From NCBI RefSeq assembly GCF_000208865.1, contig NC_018396.1, forward strand, positions 3,405,101 through 3,469,100: 64,000 nucleotides of DNA. The letters are read 5' to 3'. The notes below the pieces were generated by a model, which searched no databases, was not told the DNA's origin, and saw only the letters and a list, made by a program, of their open reading frames with translations. The stretch's first letter is position 1, and every line of letters begins with the position of its first letter. This DNA comes from Neospora caninum Liverpool (taxonomy: Eukaryota; Apicomplexa; Conoidasida; Eucoccidiorida; Sarcocystidae). Both the position numbers and the translations under genes were made by a program. Shown piece by piece: positions 21,338 to 34,558 of the stretch.

Positions 21338-24300
21338 TCCGGCCTGCGGAGAAAAGCAAAAACAAAACCAAAATTCGCCCCGTAGATACAACGTCTCTAT
21401 TAACGGAAAAGGGAGGAACGGAAGAGACAACAACTAGTCAGAGGTGAGAACCTGCTTGGTGAATCGCCTGCACATCCGTGCCATGTTCTAGACACTTACT
21501 ACTCCTAACACCCGCCAGAAAATGCATTCAGCAACAGACCTCTCTAGTGTTTTAAAAGTGTCCGAGCACATATGCTACCTGCCCCATCGTTGGGCCCGCA
21601 ACTAGGCTCGAAAACACATATGTGCGGATGTCCCCGAAAAGAAAGCTTTAAGCATTGGTACACCAAAATAGAGACGCGGCTCTGTACAAGACACAAGATC
21701 ACTCTGTATCGCGTTGAGTTCGTGCAACTCTACTCATGTCCTCATGGTAAGCGGTCTGGTATTTTCAGTCCCGCTTTGAAAGAACGGCAAACCGTCTCTC
21801 AGGCTCCGCTCTCGTGGCCACTACCCTCTCGTTATAAACACGAAACAGTCATATAACAAAAGGGCTGAAATGCAGGTGAAAGCAGCCAATCACACAAGTC
21901 GTTCAGTCGAACCAAGATTGCGGCAGCTGACCGTTCGAGAGGAGGCGCGCTGATGACGGGGGTCGATGCGTCTCGTCAGTGCTCGTGCTAAAGGGATGTT
22001 TACGTCAAGCCTGTGTGCTTGAGGGTGGAACGAGATTCCCTTTGGAAATATTCCAGTCAGCAGAGGACAAGAAGCCCGATACTTTGCCCGCGTGTGCTGC
22101 AAGTCTTCTCTTGACACTGTTCTTCCTGCGGCCGTCTATAACTGTCGATACCCCCCCGCAACAGCGAGGTTGTCTTCGAACTGGGGGCCAGGCGGACCGC
22201 ATCAGAGGTCTCGTCAGTGCCTTTTTCAGCGCCGGAGTTCTCCTGAAACACTGCAAGCTTTCCGCCAAATTTTCCCCCGGGACAAATTTTTTCTGCGAAC
22301 TCTGTGCCGGGACACTGCAACTTTTCCCCTTTAAAGCCACTCCTAGGAAACAGGAAACACCGAGGTTGTTCAGGTTGGATTCTGCTAGCCACGTGGGACA
22401 AGACGCGAGGGAGTTGACTGGGGCGGGGGCTCCACTGCGCTTGCATCTGACGCGACAAGAAAATAGCCAAAGCGGCGTGGGCCGTTTAGTCTCGTAACTG
22501 ACCTCAATGAAGATTTGGTGCAGCAATATTTAGCCAGAAACCACCTGTGTCCTTCATTTGAGCCGAGAGCACAACGAACAAACAGGCGGAACACACATGA
22601 AGCGCAGCCTACGTAGATGTGCGGGGTAGACGCGCACACATTGTACTAGCAACTGAAGCATGGCAACGTCTGCCAATGATCGGAACCTCATGCAGATGAG
22701 AGGAAAACGTCCGTTCTCCTATGCCAGTGAGGGGAAACGAACCGTCCTCGAGATGAAAGGGAGGCTGAATTCGAGTTTCCATAGACAGAGACAGCGCCAC
22801 GTATTGACAAACATCGCGGTTCTATTTGAGACTGGCGGTCGTAGTTGGTAGGACGAAACTTGTGAGCTCCTCAGCACATATTGCGATGGAGCCATGACTA
22901 CGGCTTGAATTTCGAGTAAGTCAAGCGACGGGACACAAAGGTTTCGGCTGGGAATAAACCATCGAATTCTGATGTGCTTCTGTGGCTGTGGCCCCGGCTC
23001 CGGCTCATGGAAACGCACAGAGGACACAAATTAACAAGAACAGCTGTCCGCGAAAATGTGACAGCGATCAATGTGAGGCTCGTTATTGTTCTTAATCCCA
23101 GCCTTGGAGTTCCCAGATTGCTGCTTAGATCCTGCCGGCTACTGTCTTTCGCAGCACACTAGACTTAGTGAGAATGCGTCCCCAGACCCAATCCAGAAAC
23201 ACAAACCAGCTTAGACGCGCAACTCCAAAGGCCATAGTCACAGATGACTCGCACCGACTCTGACTAAGTACGAATTTGTAAATACTCGTCGACTCAGGGT
23301 ACAGTAAACTCCCAGTGTACCCCCTCGGACAATGCTTTTTTTCGGCGAAGGCTTCAGGAATCTCGTCTTTCTTTGAACTTGCCTTTCTCAAGAACGGACT
23401 GTTGTGGGTTTTGGGTGTGCCCGTTGCGGATCACACGGCGATAGCTTGTACCGCATCATTTGGGGACGTTAAGAAAAGGAGGCAATTAAGACGCAACGCT
23501 TCTGGTAGTGCCCGTACTGTAGATTCTCTGAAGCCTCCACGCCTGTGGTCGAGTTCCATGAGATTCCACCTCCAGAAACTGGTGTCGTACAATCAAGTCT
23601 CAGCTGCGCCATCTCGCCCCCGGCCGCAAGAACTTTGCTGCCTTCTTTCCACGTACGAAGGCTTTCTCCTTCGTCACTAGGGAGTTCTCCCTTTTAACTG
23701 GGGTGAATACTTACACAGCGTGTCTACGCGCGGAGTTACCGTCATGCTTCGGTATTGTTGACAACTGCCAAATTGTTACGCTTGGGGGCGCCTCGAGCGT
23801 GGCGCCGATTCATCCGCGTCGTATGGATGCAAGCGTGGTACAAGTCAGGTGTGCAGAACTTCAGTTCATCCGTTAGCCAGAGGCTCGCTGAAGCTTGCAC
23901 GGATCACACACTGAGCGCTGCGCCTCACCGACGAAACGATCTTTTCCTCGTTTCGCTCATTTGCTGGGCATTTCCAGCCCTATAACTAGAAGCGACCAAT
24001 GCTTTGCAGTAATATGTACCGGGAATCTTAAAGAATGTCGAAAACTAATGTGTGTAATGCTGGCGTTTGCTGAAGGATATAGCGGCGTATCTCAGGCAGG
24101 TGTGAGACAAAAATAGTGCCGTAACCGATAAAACGAATGACGAACAGCAACATGCACTGCTGGCTGCTAAGTTTTCCATTTGGGGGCACCATATCGGAGG
24201 CTGCGTTGTACGTTTCCGGTTTCTGTGGTCGGAAAGCACTTTCGAGGGCATCGCTCGACAAGCACTTCAGTCCATTTCTCGAAATCGAGACAGTGAGAGT

Positions 24301-24584
24301 TTTTCAGAAGCGAGCGGCTAAACCATAGTCAGGAGATAGTCGTTCGGAAGAATGACGGACAACGGGAACTCACGCATGCGGCGAAAGCTGACCCTGTCTC
24401 AAATGTGGCGAAAAAAGTACACACGGCGAGGCCCCGCTGCGAAACTCCCTCGCAGTGCAGCAGATATTGGCAAGCACCAGGCGACGGCGCAGAAGTCCGT
24501 CAACAAGGGCGGTCAGCGCCACACAGGGAAGGAGGCAACAAAAACAGATCCGAAAAAAGGACGACACTTGACATCAAAACAGAT
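21338..24584. other. Intergenic region between the giant gene and NAA15 (3.2 kb)
   Basis: Expected contents are the promoter, 5' UTR and possibly a small 5' exon of the giant gene, plus the NAA15 3' UTR. The open frames present lack domains and codon-bias support. No RNA gene or mobile element is recognised. Confidence 0.5.
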
Positions 24585-27322
24585 TTATGAGAAATTCTCC
24601 GCGAGCGCAAATCGCTGCTTGCAGATTGCCTGTAAGACAGAAAGCCACCACCACACACACGGGGAACAGGAAACGTCCATGCGCAACGTTGAAGACCGCT
24701 GCAGATTGATAAGAGAGAAAACAGCCGGCCTGCGGCTCCACAGGTTCCTCTTCACCACTCAGTCTTTCCTTTCTGGTTGCTCGCAAAAAACAGTGAATTG
24801 TCCGGTCCTTGTCTCCCGGGGAATTCGAGACCGGTCGCTAACCGCGGCGTTCAAACGGGAAACGGTTAACGCGTCAGCCGCGTTGTCGGAAAACGCCTAC
24901 CCGGCATGCCTGTCCGGCGAAACGTGCTCCACGCGAACTTTTCGGTTTCGATACGTCACAGACAAAGGCTGACTGCGCCGAAACATTCTCCTACCTTGAG
25001 AGCTTCCGCCGCAGGTTTCGCCGACGCATGCTTGGATAGGACTTCGAGGAGTTTCTCACATTCTCGGAGTGTCGGCATGTCAGGCTGAAGCCTGAGGGCG
25101 TCTTCACTCACGCCCGCAGGGAACGGCTGGAAGGCGAGGAACGGGAGGTCCGGCGTAATCGGCTGCTGGGTGAATGCATGTGCCTCAACAGCTGCATCAC
25201 ACGAAGGCGAACATTCACCACCGTCTCAACTGACTCTCGGGTGGCTCTTCGCACCCTCTTTTCTCAACTCGATAATCCGTCTGCGGCTACGTTTACCGAT
25301 GGTTCCCCACGTCGCGGTATTGGTACCGACTCCATACCCTAACGCACGCGCAGATCTGATGAAACCGCCGCTTCGTGCCGCCCAAAAGAGACAATCGTCT
25401 CTTGTCGGGGCTCACTCTCATCGGCAGCCCTGTCTCTTCTTCTCATTCGCGTACATAAATTTGCATGTATATATATGCATGCATGCGCACATCCAGCAAA
25501 GAATGAACCCGCCAACTTCTTCGACCTTCACGGAAGGCCTCTAAACCCTCGGCGACTGTCTCCATTTCTGCGACAAACACGACTGTGCTCGAAACAACCC
25601 CTCCGCACGGTAACAGACACAGTCGAAGACGGCTTTTGGGACAGAGAGGCGACATCATGTTTCCGGTCAGCGGGTGATGAAACTCGACACCAAGGGTGTC
25701 CATAGGCGCTGCCCGGGGAAACATGATTTTCCAATCCAATAAAGCCTTCCGAGCCTCTGCGAGACAGCAGAAGAAAAGTAAGAGTACACCTACACGACAG
25801 AGACGCTCACCTGCACGTCGAAGCCGAAAATTCCAAGGATTCCGCTGGCATGCGCCCACAACGGATTGCCAATACGCGTCGCCTGTCGCTCGCAACGCCG
25901 CTGTGTTCTCGGGCGCAGAGCCGAAAATCTCTGCCAGGGCTTCTTTGGCCATTTCCAGGTAGGGTAGGTCGTCCAAGGACGCTGACAGTTCAAACAAAAA
26001 AAGCGAAGAAAAAGACGAGACATGGAACCCCCCACTCTGACGAATGCTTCCCCCTCTGTCTGCACACCCTGCATGCCCTACGTCGCCTTTGTGAGCGACT
26101 CGAGAACGAAAACACGCAGAGGCAGTCTACGGTCACTGTTGGAGGCATGCTCCTCAAACCATGCTTGTCGGAGACCTCCAACCATTTCTGTCAGGATAGC
26201 CGCTGGCACAGGCTGGCACGGGGCTTGAAGCAATGTCGACAAAACCGGGAACGGCGCGCCAAACAAGGACGCGAAACAAAGAGCCTGTCTCAGCCTGGGA
26301 AACCGCACCTCGACCCCGCGCGGGTCGCGAGTCAGCCGCATGTCTTTTATCCGGTGTATCTTGTTACTCGTCTGCGACACGTACGATACTCGAGGGCCAC
26401 CTTTCGCCCCAATTTTCTCTCGCATCCATCAGTGGATGCTGCCTTCTGCCAGGTTGTGCAGATCTGCGTGCACGTCTCGCTGATCTTGCCGTCCGTCCCG
26501 ACACCCGAGTCGAAACAAATGCCGGACGCAGGCGCCAGACCCCAAGCGACGCAGGAGGGAGCGTCGGCAGCTCCTCAAGGCACAGCGTCATTTGACTCTC
26601 TCTCAACAGCGCCGATCTCATTTGCACGCTCGGAATGCTCACCAGTCCGGCAGAAGTGAAGGAGCAGCGGAACGAGACGAGGCGTCAGTCTGTCCTTCTC
26701 GGCCAATCTCCAGAGTCGGACAACCGCCAGGAGCATCGCCAGCGTTTTCTCTGCAGGGCGTCGCAGCGCACGCCACAAACGGTCACCATTCGCGGCAAGA
26801 AAGGAAAGAGGGAGCGCCAAAAAAAATCCATTTCTTTAAATGATCTTCGGCGTGCTTCGCCCAGCGATGTCGCCGTCCGCTGTGACGCTTGGAACCACGC
26901 ATATCCATCATCGTAACTCGACGCAAACATGGCGACACTTCAGTGCCCACAGCCTAAGACCGTCCGCCTCCTTTTGCCTCGCTGAGCCCCCGGCGCGCCA
27001 TCGCAGAAAAAAGAGGCTTTCCGTCCACCGCAAGGGGGGGGAAGGGGGAGCGAACGCTCTTTCGCTTCCTCGCAGTCGCGTCTCGTGTCAGCGGCGCCGG
27101 AAATCCCGTCTGTTGCCGCTCTCTGGAGCTCCTCGGTTCTAACCGCTGCCTCCCAGTCGGTTGCCACTGTGTCTTCCCTCCTTTCCTCTGCTTCTCTCCC
27201 TCTCCTCTCGAACGAACACGCACGACGAAAAACGTGCATACACATACATATATGTATATATATATATGTATATGTATATGTATATATGTATATATATATA
27301 TATGTATATGTATATATATATG

Positions 27323-27353
<31 letters not shown>

Positions 27354-30300
27354 ATATTTTGCACCTCGTGCACTTGTCTTTCCCACCACGGCTGCTGCCT
27401 GCGGTCTCTTTCAATATATTTGTTTCTCTGTCCTTTGGTGTCCATGGACTCTTCCTTCCTGCGCCGCCTTCAGTGAGGTACCCGTCGCCCCTGCCGTGAA
27501 TCGCCTGCCACACAGACCGCAGCCTGGGACGCGGAGGCGCGCGCGCGCGCCACAGCCACCGACACGGTTCCTGCTAGACTTGGCCTCCCTCCTCTCCGTC
27601 TCTCCGTCCCTGCGCGCGCTTACTCTTCCGCGCAGCGACGTGGTAGTGCAAGACGTGCGTTTGTTGGTCCGCAGCGGAGGCGTCGAGAAGTTGCTCCACG
27701 ACCTGGCTGGCTGCTTCCAGAGGCTCGGCTTCGAGCACCCTTGCGCCCGAGGAGTCCTTGCTGCCGGCGTCTGTCGTCGCGGCGCCATTGTTCGTCTGTG
27801 CCGCCGAGCGATTCTTCTTCTTCTTCCCCTCGGCCTTCTGCTCGACTGCATGCGCCTCGGCGGCGCGCGCACGCGCCTTCTCCAAGTCGAGTTCGCCGTC
27901 ATGGAGAGCAAGGAAAGTGCGGACGTACTGACGCGCGGCTCGACGGAAAAAGCTGAGGGAACGGAGAAGAACGAGAGTCCGGACACACTTGGCGAGAGGA
28001 GGGACAAGGGAAACGGGACGGCGAGAGACCAAGTGTTGTGCCCCTATCCTGTGAAGGGAGCCGCCGCGACGCCGAGAGCTCACACACAGCACGGAAGGCA
28101 AACCCACGATCCTACCTCGAGATCGTTCTCGCCTCCCCTCCCCCTCGCTCATTGCTCCTCGAAGGGTAGCCAGCGTCGAGGCATGTGCCGTCCCGAGACC
28201 TCGAGAGAGTCGGTTACACACGCCTGGCTGGTCGCGAACCACATCCTGTTCCTTTTCTGTGTGGCGGTCGCTGCCTCCTGGCGCAACCGCCCGACGGCGC
28301 GTGTGTCCGGGGTACACAGGTGCGCACGGCATTTGATGTGCATGCGCGCATATGCATCTATACACACATATACATATATACATGCCTGTACACACGTGTG
28401 CACGCATTCTCTGATGCATGCATTTGGGTACAGGGTACGCTGTACACGAGTGTCTGCATATGCTCCTATAAATATGAGTGGAGTGCCCGCAAACATGGGT
28501 TGACAAAGACAACGTCGGAAGGGCGCCGGCACGCGTCCCCTCGTTCCCTCCCTTACAGGTGAGAGGTGAGTTTGTTTTGCATCCGGAGGAACGAAATGTA
28601 GGCTCGGTAGGCGAACTTCCGCAGGCAGTAAGGGTGGAAGTCGAACTGGTCCTCCCGGATATCCCGAAAATGTTTCAGGACGGCGTTGAACTCATACAGA
28701 GCCGGTCCAATCGAGTTGTTCCTCAGGTGGCACTTCCCTGTCTTCTGCTCAAACCACATGCACTGCATACTGTGCAGGCCATCCGCATCGGACTGACGGC
28801 TGAACAGTTTCGCCACGGTCTCTGCCTCTTCCGCGCGATTCACGCGAAGCAAATAACAGCACGCCTTGGTGTTGAGGAACCTGAGAAGGCACAGAACCAC
28901 GAGAGAACAAAGACACGAGCGGAGCGGAACCAAAACGACATGACAGTCGGCCGATACAGAACGCCCTTGCGGAGGCGACTTTTCAGGTCAAATGTGTCCC
29001 GCACCGTGTCCAAGTCGAGTAGCCATAGAACGACACCAACAGGCCTCTCCGGTTCCAGTGGTGTTTAAGGTAGACGCCGAGGCTGACGAAGAGACAATAT
29101 ATTGGAAACCTTTTTCTTCTTTCGTTGACGGCACCAGACGAAGCTGTGTTCACCGGTAGTTCGCCGGTCCACCGAAACTCGAGTTGGAAGGAACAGGTCA
29201 GAAACAGTTTCTACACAGACGAGTGAAACGCGGCGCGCCGTTCATCTCACAAGACGCACACGAAGAACCGAGGGCGTTGGCCCCGCCGCACACCGGCGAC
29301 GACAGTCTTCAGGACAGCGTCTCAAAGAAGACAGAGAACCGTTGACGAAGCTGGAAGAGGTGGAGACGAACCTGTCAGCCAAGTCGAGGCTCCGCGCGAT
29401 CTCATGCCAGTCGCACGCTTCCTTGTACGCGCCGGCGTGCTTGTAGATGCGGCCCTTAACCAGATACAAATCCGCCAGAGTGGGGGTATGTTTGATGGCC
29501 TGGAGGCAAACGCGAAGCACGTACGGCGAAAAAACAAACCTTTGACAAGGGCTGAAAACGCCCTCCGTTCGCTTTCTTCGCTCCGCGGTTGGTGTCGGCG
29601 CCCCTTCCTGGCAAAACGCTTTTCCAACCAGATGCGCGTCTCCACTCTGTGCTTGCGGTCTGCGCTGAATGGACGTTTTGCGGGTAGGCCGTTGCGTGCG
29701 GGAACGCCTCCGTGCACGCGTTTCTCGGGAACCGCGCGCCGGCGCAAACGAGGCCAGACCAGCACACGTGCCCAGCCCCAAAAAACAAACCCAAGAGGGT
29801 TCCTTTCGCCCGCATTGGTGCGCCCTGTCGGAGGCGGAACAACATTTGGGGCCTTGGCACGATTGGAGAAAACGTTACGCTTCCGTGGCAAGGCCGCGTG
29901 TCTCAAGGGAGACTCCGGTCTCTCGCTGCGTCCAGAAGGAGACGCTCGGTTCGCTACGTGTAAGGTCTGTCCCGCCTCCGACGAGCTTGCCTAGAGCACA
30001 ACCTAGTAGATGGTCCGAAAGAACCGCGCGGTCGTAACGATGATGCCTTCAGGACGTAACCGTGCGGTGGACTAGAGACGTGAACTCGAGTCCCACATGG
30101 GAAGCCTGTGGATTTGAAGATCCGCAACGGCAAGCACGCTCCTTCCAAGGTCGCAGGCGACTCGCTTCGTACCTTGTCAACAACAGCGAGAGCCTTGTCG
30201 GTCCTCCCGAGGAAGTCGTAGTGCTGCGCGAGGAGCATGTAGGAGTAGAGAAGACACATTGGCATCTCTCCCTCGCGCTCCTTGTTATCGGACGAAGCAG

Positions 30301-33300
30301 CGTTCTCGAGAAACGAGTCGACTGGGTTGGCGGCTTCATCCTCTCGCTTCTCCCACCTCGAAGAGTGAATGCCGTTCTCGACCAACGAACCCCCGGCGGG
30401 ACCAAACGTCGAGACATCCTGTTCCAAATGGTAGACGTAGGACTCGAGAAGAGCAGTAATCAGTGGAATGCGATCTGGAGTGTACAGACGGCGAAGAGAC
30501 GAGAAGAGAGAGACGACGCCCTTGCGGAGAGCAGGCCGAAGGAAAGCGTCCAGACGGGACTGAAAGCGGTCCCCGGTAAGAAAGGAAAGAACCAAGAACG
30601 ACGGCAGGGAGCACACTTTTCCGTACTCCGACTTGAGGCCTGGGGACACAAGAAAGACACCGGCAAGCACGCAGAGATGCCGGTCAGTGCACAGAGCGTC
30701 GCCTCGGCATTTTCGGAGGACCGAACGCGTGCGCACACCGGAACTAACGCTGTCGAAGCGCGGAAAAGAGAGAACAACCGATTCGCGCGTTTTCGTGAAG
30801 CGTCCAGCCGATGTTCCACAGAGCCTCACGTCGTGTGCCTCCTGCTGGAAACGCGTGGTCTACGAAAAAACGGAAGGACGTCATTCGGCGCGCATCCGTT
30901 TACGTCACGAACACAGCGGAGAAGCAGACCCGCGCAGCCTTTAACCGGCAAATAGAGGAACAGTTTAGGAGGCGGCACCTGGTGATGCGTACACTTCCCG
31001 TCTGCACACTCTGACGAATGTGGCCAGCGTGCTGCGCTGAATATCAGGCAGACTGAACAACAGACGATCGGGGGCGGATTGTTTCCCGGCGGTCCCTCGT
31101 ACACGTGCTGTCCAGTTTGAAGATTCGTTACACACAAGTTGACGTGTTCTCGATTTCGAGAAACCAGATTTGAGCCGGGCGTCGGGCCAGGGGTCTCGCG
31201 TTCTCTTGCGAAAACGGAAGTGGGAAACAGGTTGTGAACGCGCGCGAGAGACAAACAGGCCAGGCCGACCCACCGTCAAAGAAATGGATAAGTCGGTCCT
31301 GTTCAGCGTCTGTCGGCACGCGAGTTACGACAAAGAGCGGCGACGGTGTGCTGTTTCGCCTCCGTTTCCAGCCGGTAAAAGGAATGACGTTCGGGTCCAG
31401 AAGGCCGAGACGTTGGCGCGCCTTGCGGTTTTCCGCTCCAGGCAACCAGCCTGCTCGGCCTTCTCCCGTCGACGCCAAGCATCCAGGGAGCAGCTCGACG
31501 CACGCGCCTCGTCCTGCCGCCCCGTCATGGGCCCTGAGAGACAGTGGCATGAGCAGAAAAACAACAGACATTGCATACACGGAGGGACGCCTCGAAGCCC
31601 AAACCTGCAGATCGATTGCTCGGTGTGTGGGAACGGGCAAAGTGCCGTCACGGCTGCCGCCTCAGGTGAGTGTGTTCGAGTCAGCCGCCGCGCCGACGAG
31701 GGGAATTCGACGCTTACGAATCACGGATCGGCAGCTTGCACAATCGCGCTAACTCTGGATCGTCATGGCATGCAAGCAGGCAGAGGGCGTAGACGTCGTT
31801 GTCCATGTTACGTTTGAACAAGGCAGAATACACTTTTCGACCTTCTTCGCGTTGGCCGCAGTGCAAGGCGAGACGCCCCTGCATCTCCAGCATCGACATC
31901 TTGTCTGTGATTCTCCTGAAGAGAGAACGCATTGTGCCACAAAAACGCATGTGGCTTCTTGGGGCGTCACCGCCCAACCACCTGAGCAGACGTGGCCCCG
32001 GGGGTGAGTCAGATGTCTTCTCCTGTGCGGAAAACTCACTCCTCTCTTTCTTTGAGGTACTTCATGCAGTCCTCAAACCGTCCTGCTTGCTCCAGGATTG
32101 ACGCGCTGTACAGAATGATCTCGCTTTTGTCAAACGAATCCATGTCCTTGGCATCTTCAAACTGCTTTTCAACTTCGGACAGCAAGTCGTGCGCCACGTC
32201 GAGCGATCCGCACTGCACATCAGGGATATTCAGCGAGTGCACAAAGACCTCAAGGTACCGCGTTCCACATCAGAGCTGCCAAGCGCCTCGAGTGATCCAA
32301 AACGCAAAGCGCGGCGAAGCTGCAGATGGGAAGAGCCCCAATATGTTCTCCACCTTCGGCGCATGTAGCCATGTAGCCCCACTTCTGCACTCCAGCGCTG
32401 CAGACCCTGCGGATCGGTCCCATGGGCCAGAGGGGAAAGGAAACTTACCAGGTGGTTTGCAAGAGCGAACGCCGTCCACTCCCGAATGAACTGTGAACGG
32501 GTGGCCAGAATCTGCCTCCGAGTCTCTCGGAAGCCTTCGAGGTTTCGTTCATGGATCTGAAGATTGCTCAGATCCCTCAAAATCTGAAAATTCCCAGGGC
32601 TCAGACGAACCGCTTGAGTAAAGCATTTGGCAGCCTCAAAATAGTCCCTGGCAAAAACACGCCACAGCATATCGTTCGCGTTCGAATGGAAAAGTGCACG
32701 TTGCACACGTCACTCATGCTGCGTGGCGGATCTGGTGGAGCTCATGTTAGAATCGCACCCTCGTGTGAAGTCTTCTTCGAGCCAAACTTTCATTCGCACG
32801 CCCTTGTACCCATTCCGATATCACCGAAAAGCTGGAAACGGTTGATGCGGCTCTCCCGCGTCCTCACAAGGCTCCTATCAGCTCAGCCGGACCTCGACGA
32901 CAGCGCACCGCATCGTCCCGGACTTCGTCTACCGCCTTCCCACTTTCGTGAAGGACTGAACCTTCTCTCGAACTCACTTGTCTGCACGATATATCAATCC
33001 CAAAACATGCCAGCACACGTAGTTTTTCAAGTCGCATCGTAAGCCTCGCTTGGCAAGCTCGTACGCCTCTTCCTTGTTTTCCGGTCGCATATTTGAAAGG
33101 ACCAAACCTTTCATCGACAGCGTCTCCCCATGGTCTGGACACTTTTTCAGAATCACATCCGCCTGCTTGATGGCCTTCTTGAAGTGTTTGTGCTCGTACA
33201 GATACTGCAAAGTCGAGGAAACAGAGGTTGCCAAGTGACGAGGAGGTTGGCTCGACTAAGTTCGGCCACACGTGCCGACTACCTCGCCACAGCCCGCCAG

Positions 33301-33577
33301 CTCGCCCTGCGAGCCACTCCAGTGCTGCAGCTTGAAATCGCGCTAACATGCCTGATGCTAAGCACTGTCTACAGAATCGAGCACCACGGGGGAACTCCCG
33401 CCCCCTGCACGGCCCACGACAGAACAGGATGTGGAAAGTACGCTGGCGCCTTCCAAGGCGTCGACGTCACCAAGCGAAACTCAGACTGAAACTTCTTACC
33501 ACCAGGTTCTTGAAAATTGACTGTTCTTTGCTAGGCAGGGCATTCGTGCCCGAAGTTCCTGTGCGTGATTTCGACAT
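24585..33577 (-). CDS. NAA15: NAA15/Nat1, auxiliary TPR subunit of NatA N-terminal acetyltransferase
   Basis: Scaffolds NAA10 and anchors NatA to the ribosome for acetylation of nascent Ala/Ser/Thr/Gly N-termini. Exons (- strand): 33577-33500, 33204-32978, 32647-32449, 32212-32040, 31915-31718, 31533-31274, 30639-30173, 29499-29372, 28880-28557, 27952-27624, 26750-26643, 26223 to about 26131, 25981-25811, 25191-24995, 24629-24585. Family signatures occur in order: [107 protein letters not shown] and [13 protein letters not shown]. It is about 998 aa against about 866 in human; one extra block is an insertion of about 85 aa in exon 6. All junction phases agree except exon 12 to 13: the best-looking donor (GCGAC|GTAGGG, exon end 26082) leaves two bases whereas exon 13 needs one, so a weaker donor (GACC|GTAGAC, 26131) is used provisionally. 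The exon 8 donor (GTTCGT) is also weak. Confidence 0.9.
27241..27358. repeat. (TA)n-type microsatellite in NAA15 intron 10
   Basis: About 118 bp of TA dinucleotides with interspersed TATG and GTATATG units, between exon 10 (ends 27624) and exon 11 (starts 26750) of NAA15. It produces spurious Tyr/Ile-rich open frames on both strands. Confidence 0.95.
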
Positions 33578-34558
33578 TGTTGCTGCATGCCGTTAATGCA
33601 TGTAGCGATTGTCGTGTCTGACTGGCAGCGTCCTCCTTGGCTGGGAACGGTTCACGTCCACATGAGAAGGCATAGAAGTTGCGTGTGAGTTGCTTCTACC
33701 CCCTTTTCAGGCCAAGCAGCACCCAATTTGCCAACTCAGCGTCGGCTACCCAACGAGCTTTTGAGGCCGCGGTCAGGGTCACGGCGATGGAAAGGCCCGG
33801 GCCCGTCAGTCCTTCGAAGATATTCACATGGGAAGGACCACTGAGTGGGGGCACAAGCAACCTTTCTTTACTCGCGGTGCAAGAAAAAATTGTAAGCAAC
33901 AGCTGAGGCACAATGCAACTCGACTGAGTTCCTAGCGCGCGGTCGGGGAAGCATGAACGGACGTGAAAAAAAAATCCACCCATGTGACTGCATGTGCTCT
34001 GTCCCCGTGGCGGGCAGTGCAGGTGCACTTCCCCAACTGATTGGCCGCAGTCGGCGCCGTGAGGACGACCATGAAGAAGCATGTATTTAGGGTTGAGAGA
34101 GCTCGAGCCTTCGGTAAAAGGCTGGAACATTCCGGAATAAGTAAAAGAACAACGACATGCCCAAGCCCCACTGTGGGATACAGACATGCTGCGCTCGTAC
34201 GTTTACGAGCACACCATGCCACTCTCGGTTCCCCAACACGATAATATCGACGACGTGCATATAGCTACGCATGCAGTGCCAAAACATTCGGTCATTCTAC
34301 ATAAACAAAATATCCCGGTATCTGAACGGGTCATTTTCGTGACGGATGCCTTTACAGTTCCTGGTTTTCGTGTGAAACCAAGTGTCTCGCACACTGGAAT
34401 TTGCACTCCTTCTGTTCTCGCTCAGTCACGTCCCTCTGAAGGTCGGCGCCAATGTGATCGAGACCTCCAGTTCGAGACCAGCTCATGCAGCACAGTTCGC
34501 ACGCTTCCTTTTGGCAGGCCAGAATTCCCTGATGAGGCACAGCGTTTGTAGAGGTAGA
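33578..34558. other. Intergenic region between NAA15 and the CCp gene
   Basis: About 980 bp holding the NAA15 promoter/5' UTR and the CCp 3' UTR. No open frame of note. The only marked element is the TGCATGC pair close to the NAA15 start. Confidence 0.6.
33584..33603. promoter_or_regulatory. TGCATGC / TGCATGT pair upstream of NAA15
   Basis: TGCATGC at 33584-33590 and TGCATGT at 33597-33603 sit 7-26 bp upstream of the NAA15 ATG (33577, - strand). TGCATGC is a motif reported as over-represented upstream of Toxoplasma genes and as a target of some ApiAP2 factors. That these copies are functional is inference. Confidence 0.35.

Noticed and set aside
22005..22526. Overlapping frames of 170-173 aa on both strands in the intergenic region
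   Set aside because: No domain, no paired splice sites, and equal openness on both strands; likely chance.
24352..24972. + strand frame of 206 aa, basic
   Set aside because: It overlaps the last NAA15 exon in antisense, has no domain, and the NAA15 exon has better splice and phase support.
27085..28503. + strand open frame of 472 aa with a Tyr/Ile/Val repeat
   Set aside because: It reads through the (TA)n microsatellite and across NAA15 exons on the opposite strand; the repeat has no stop by chance.
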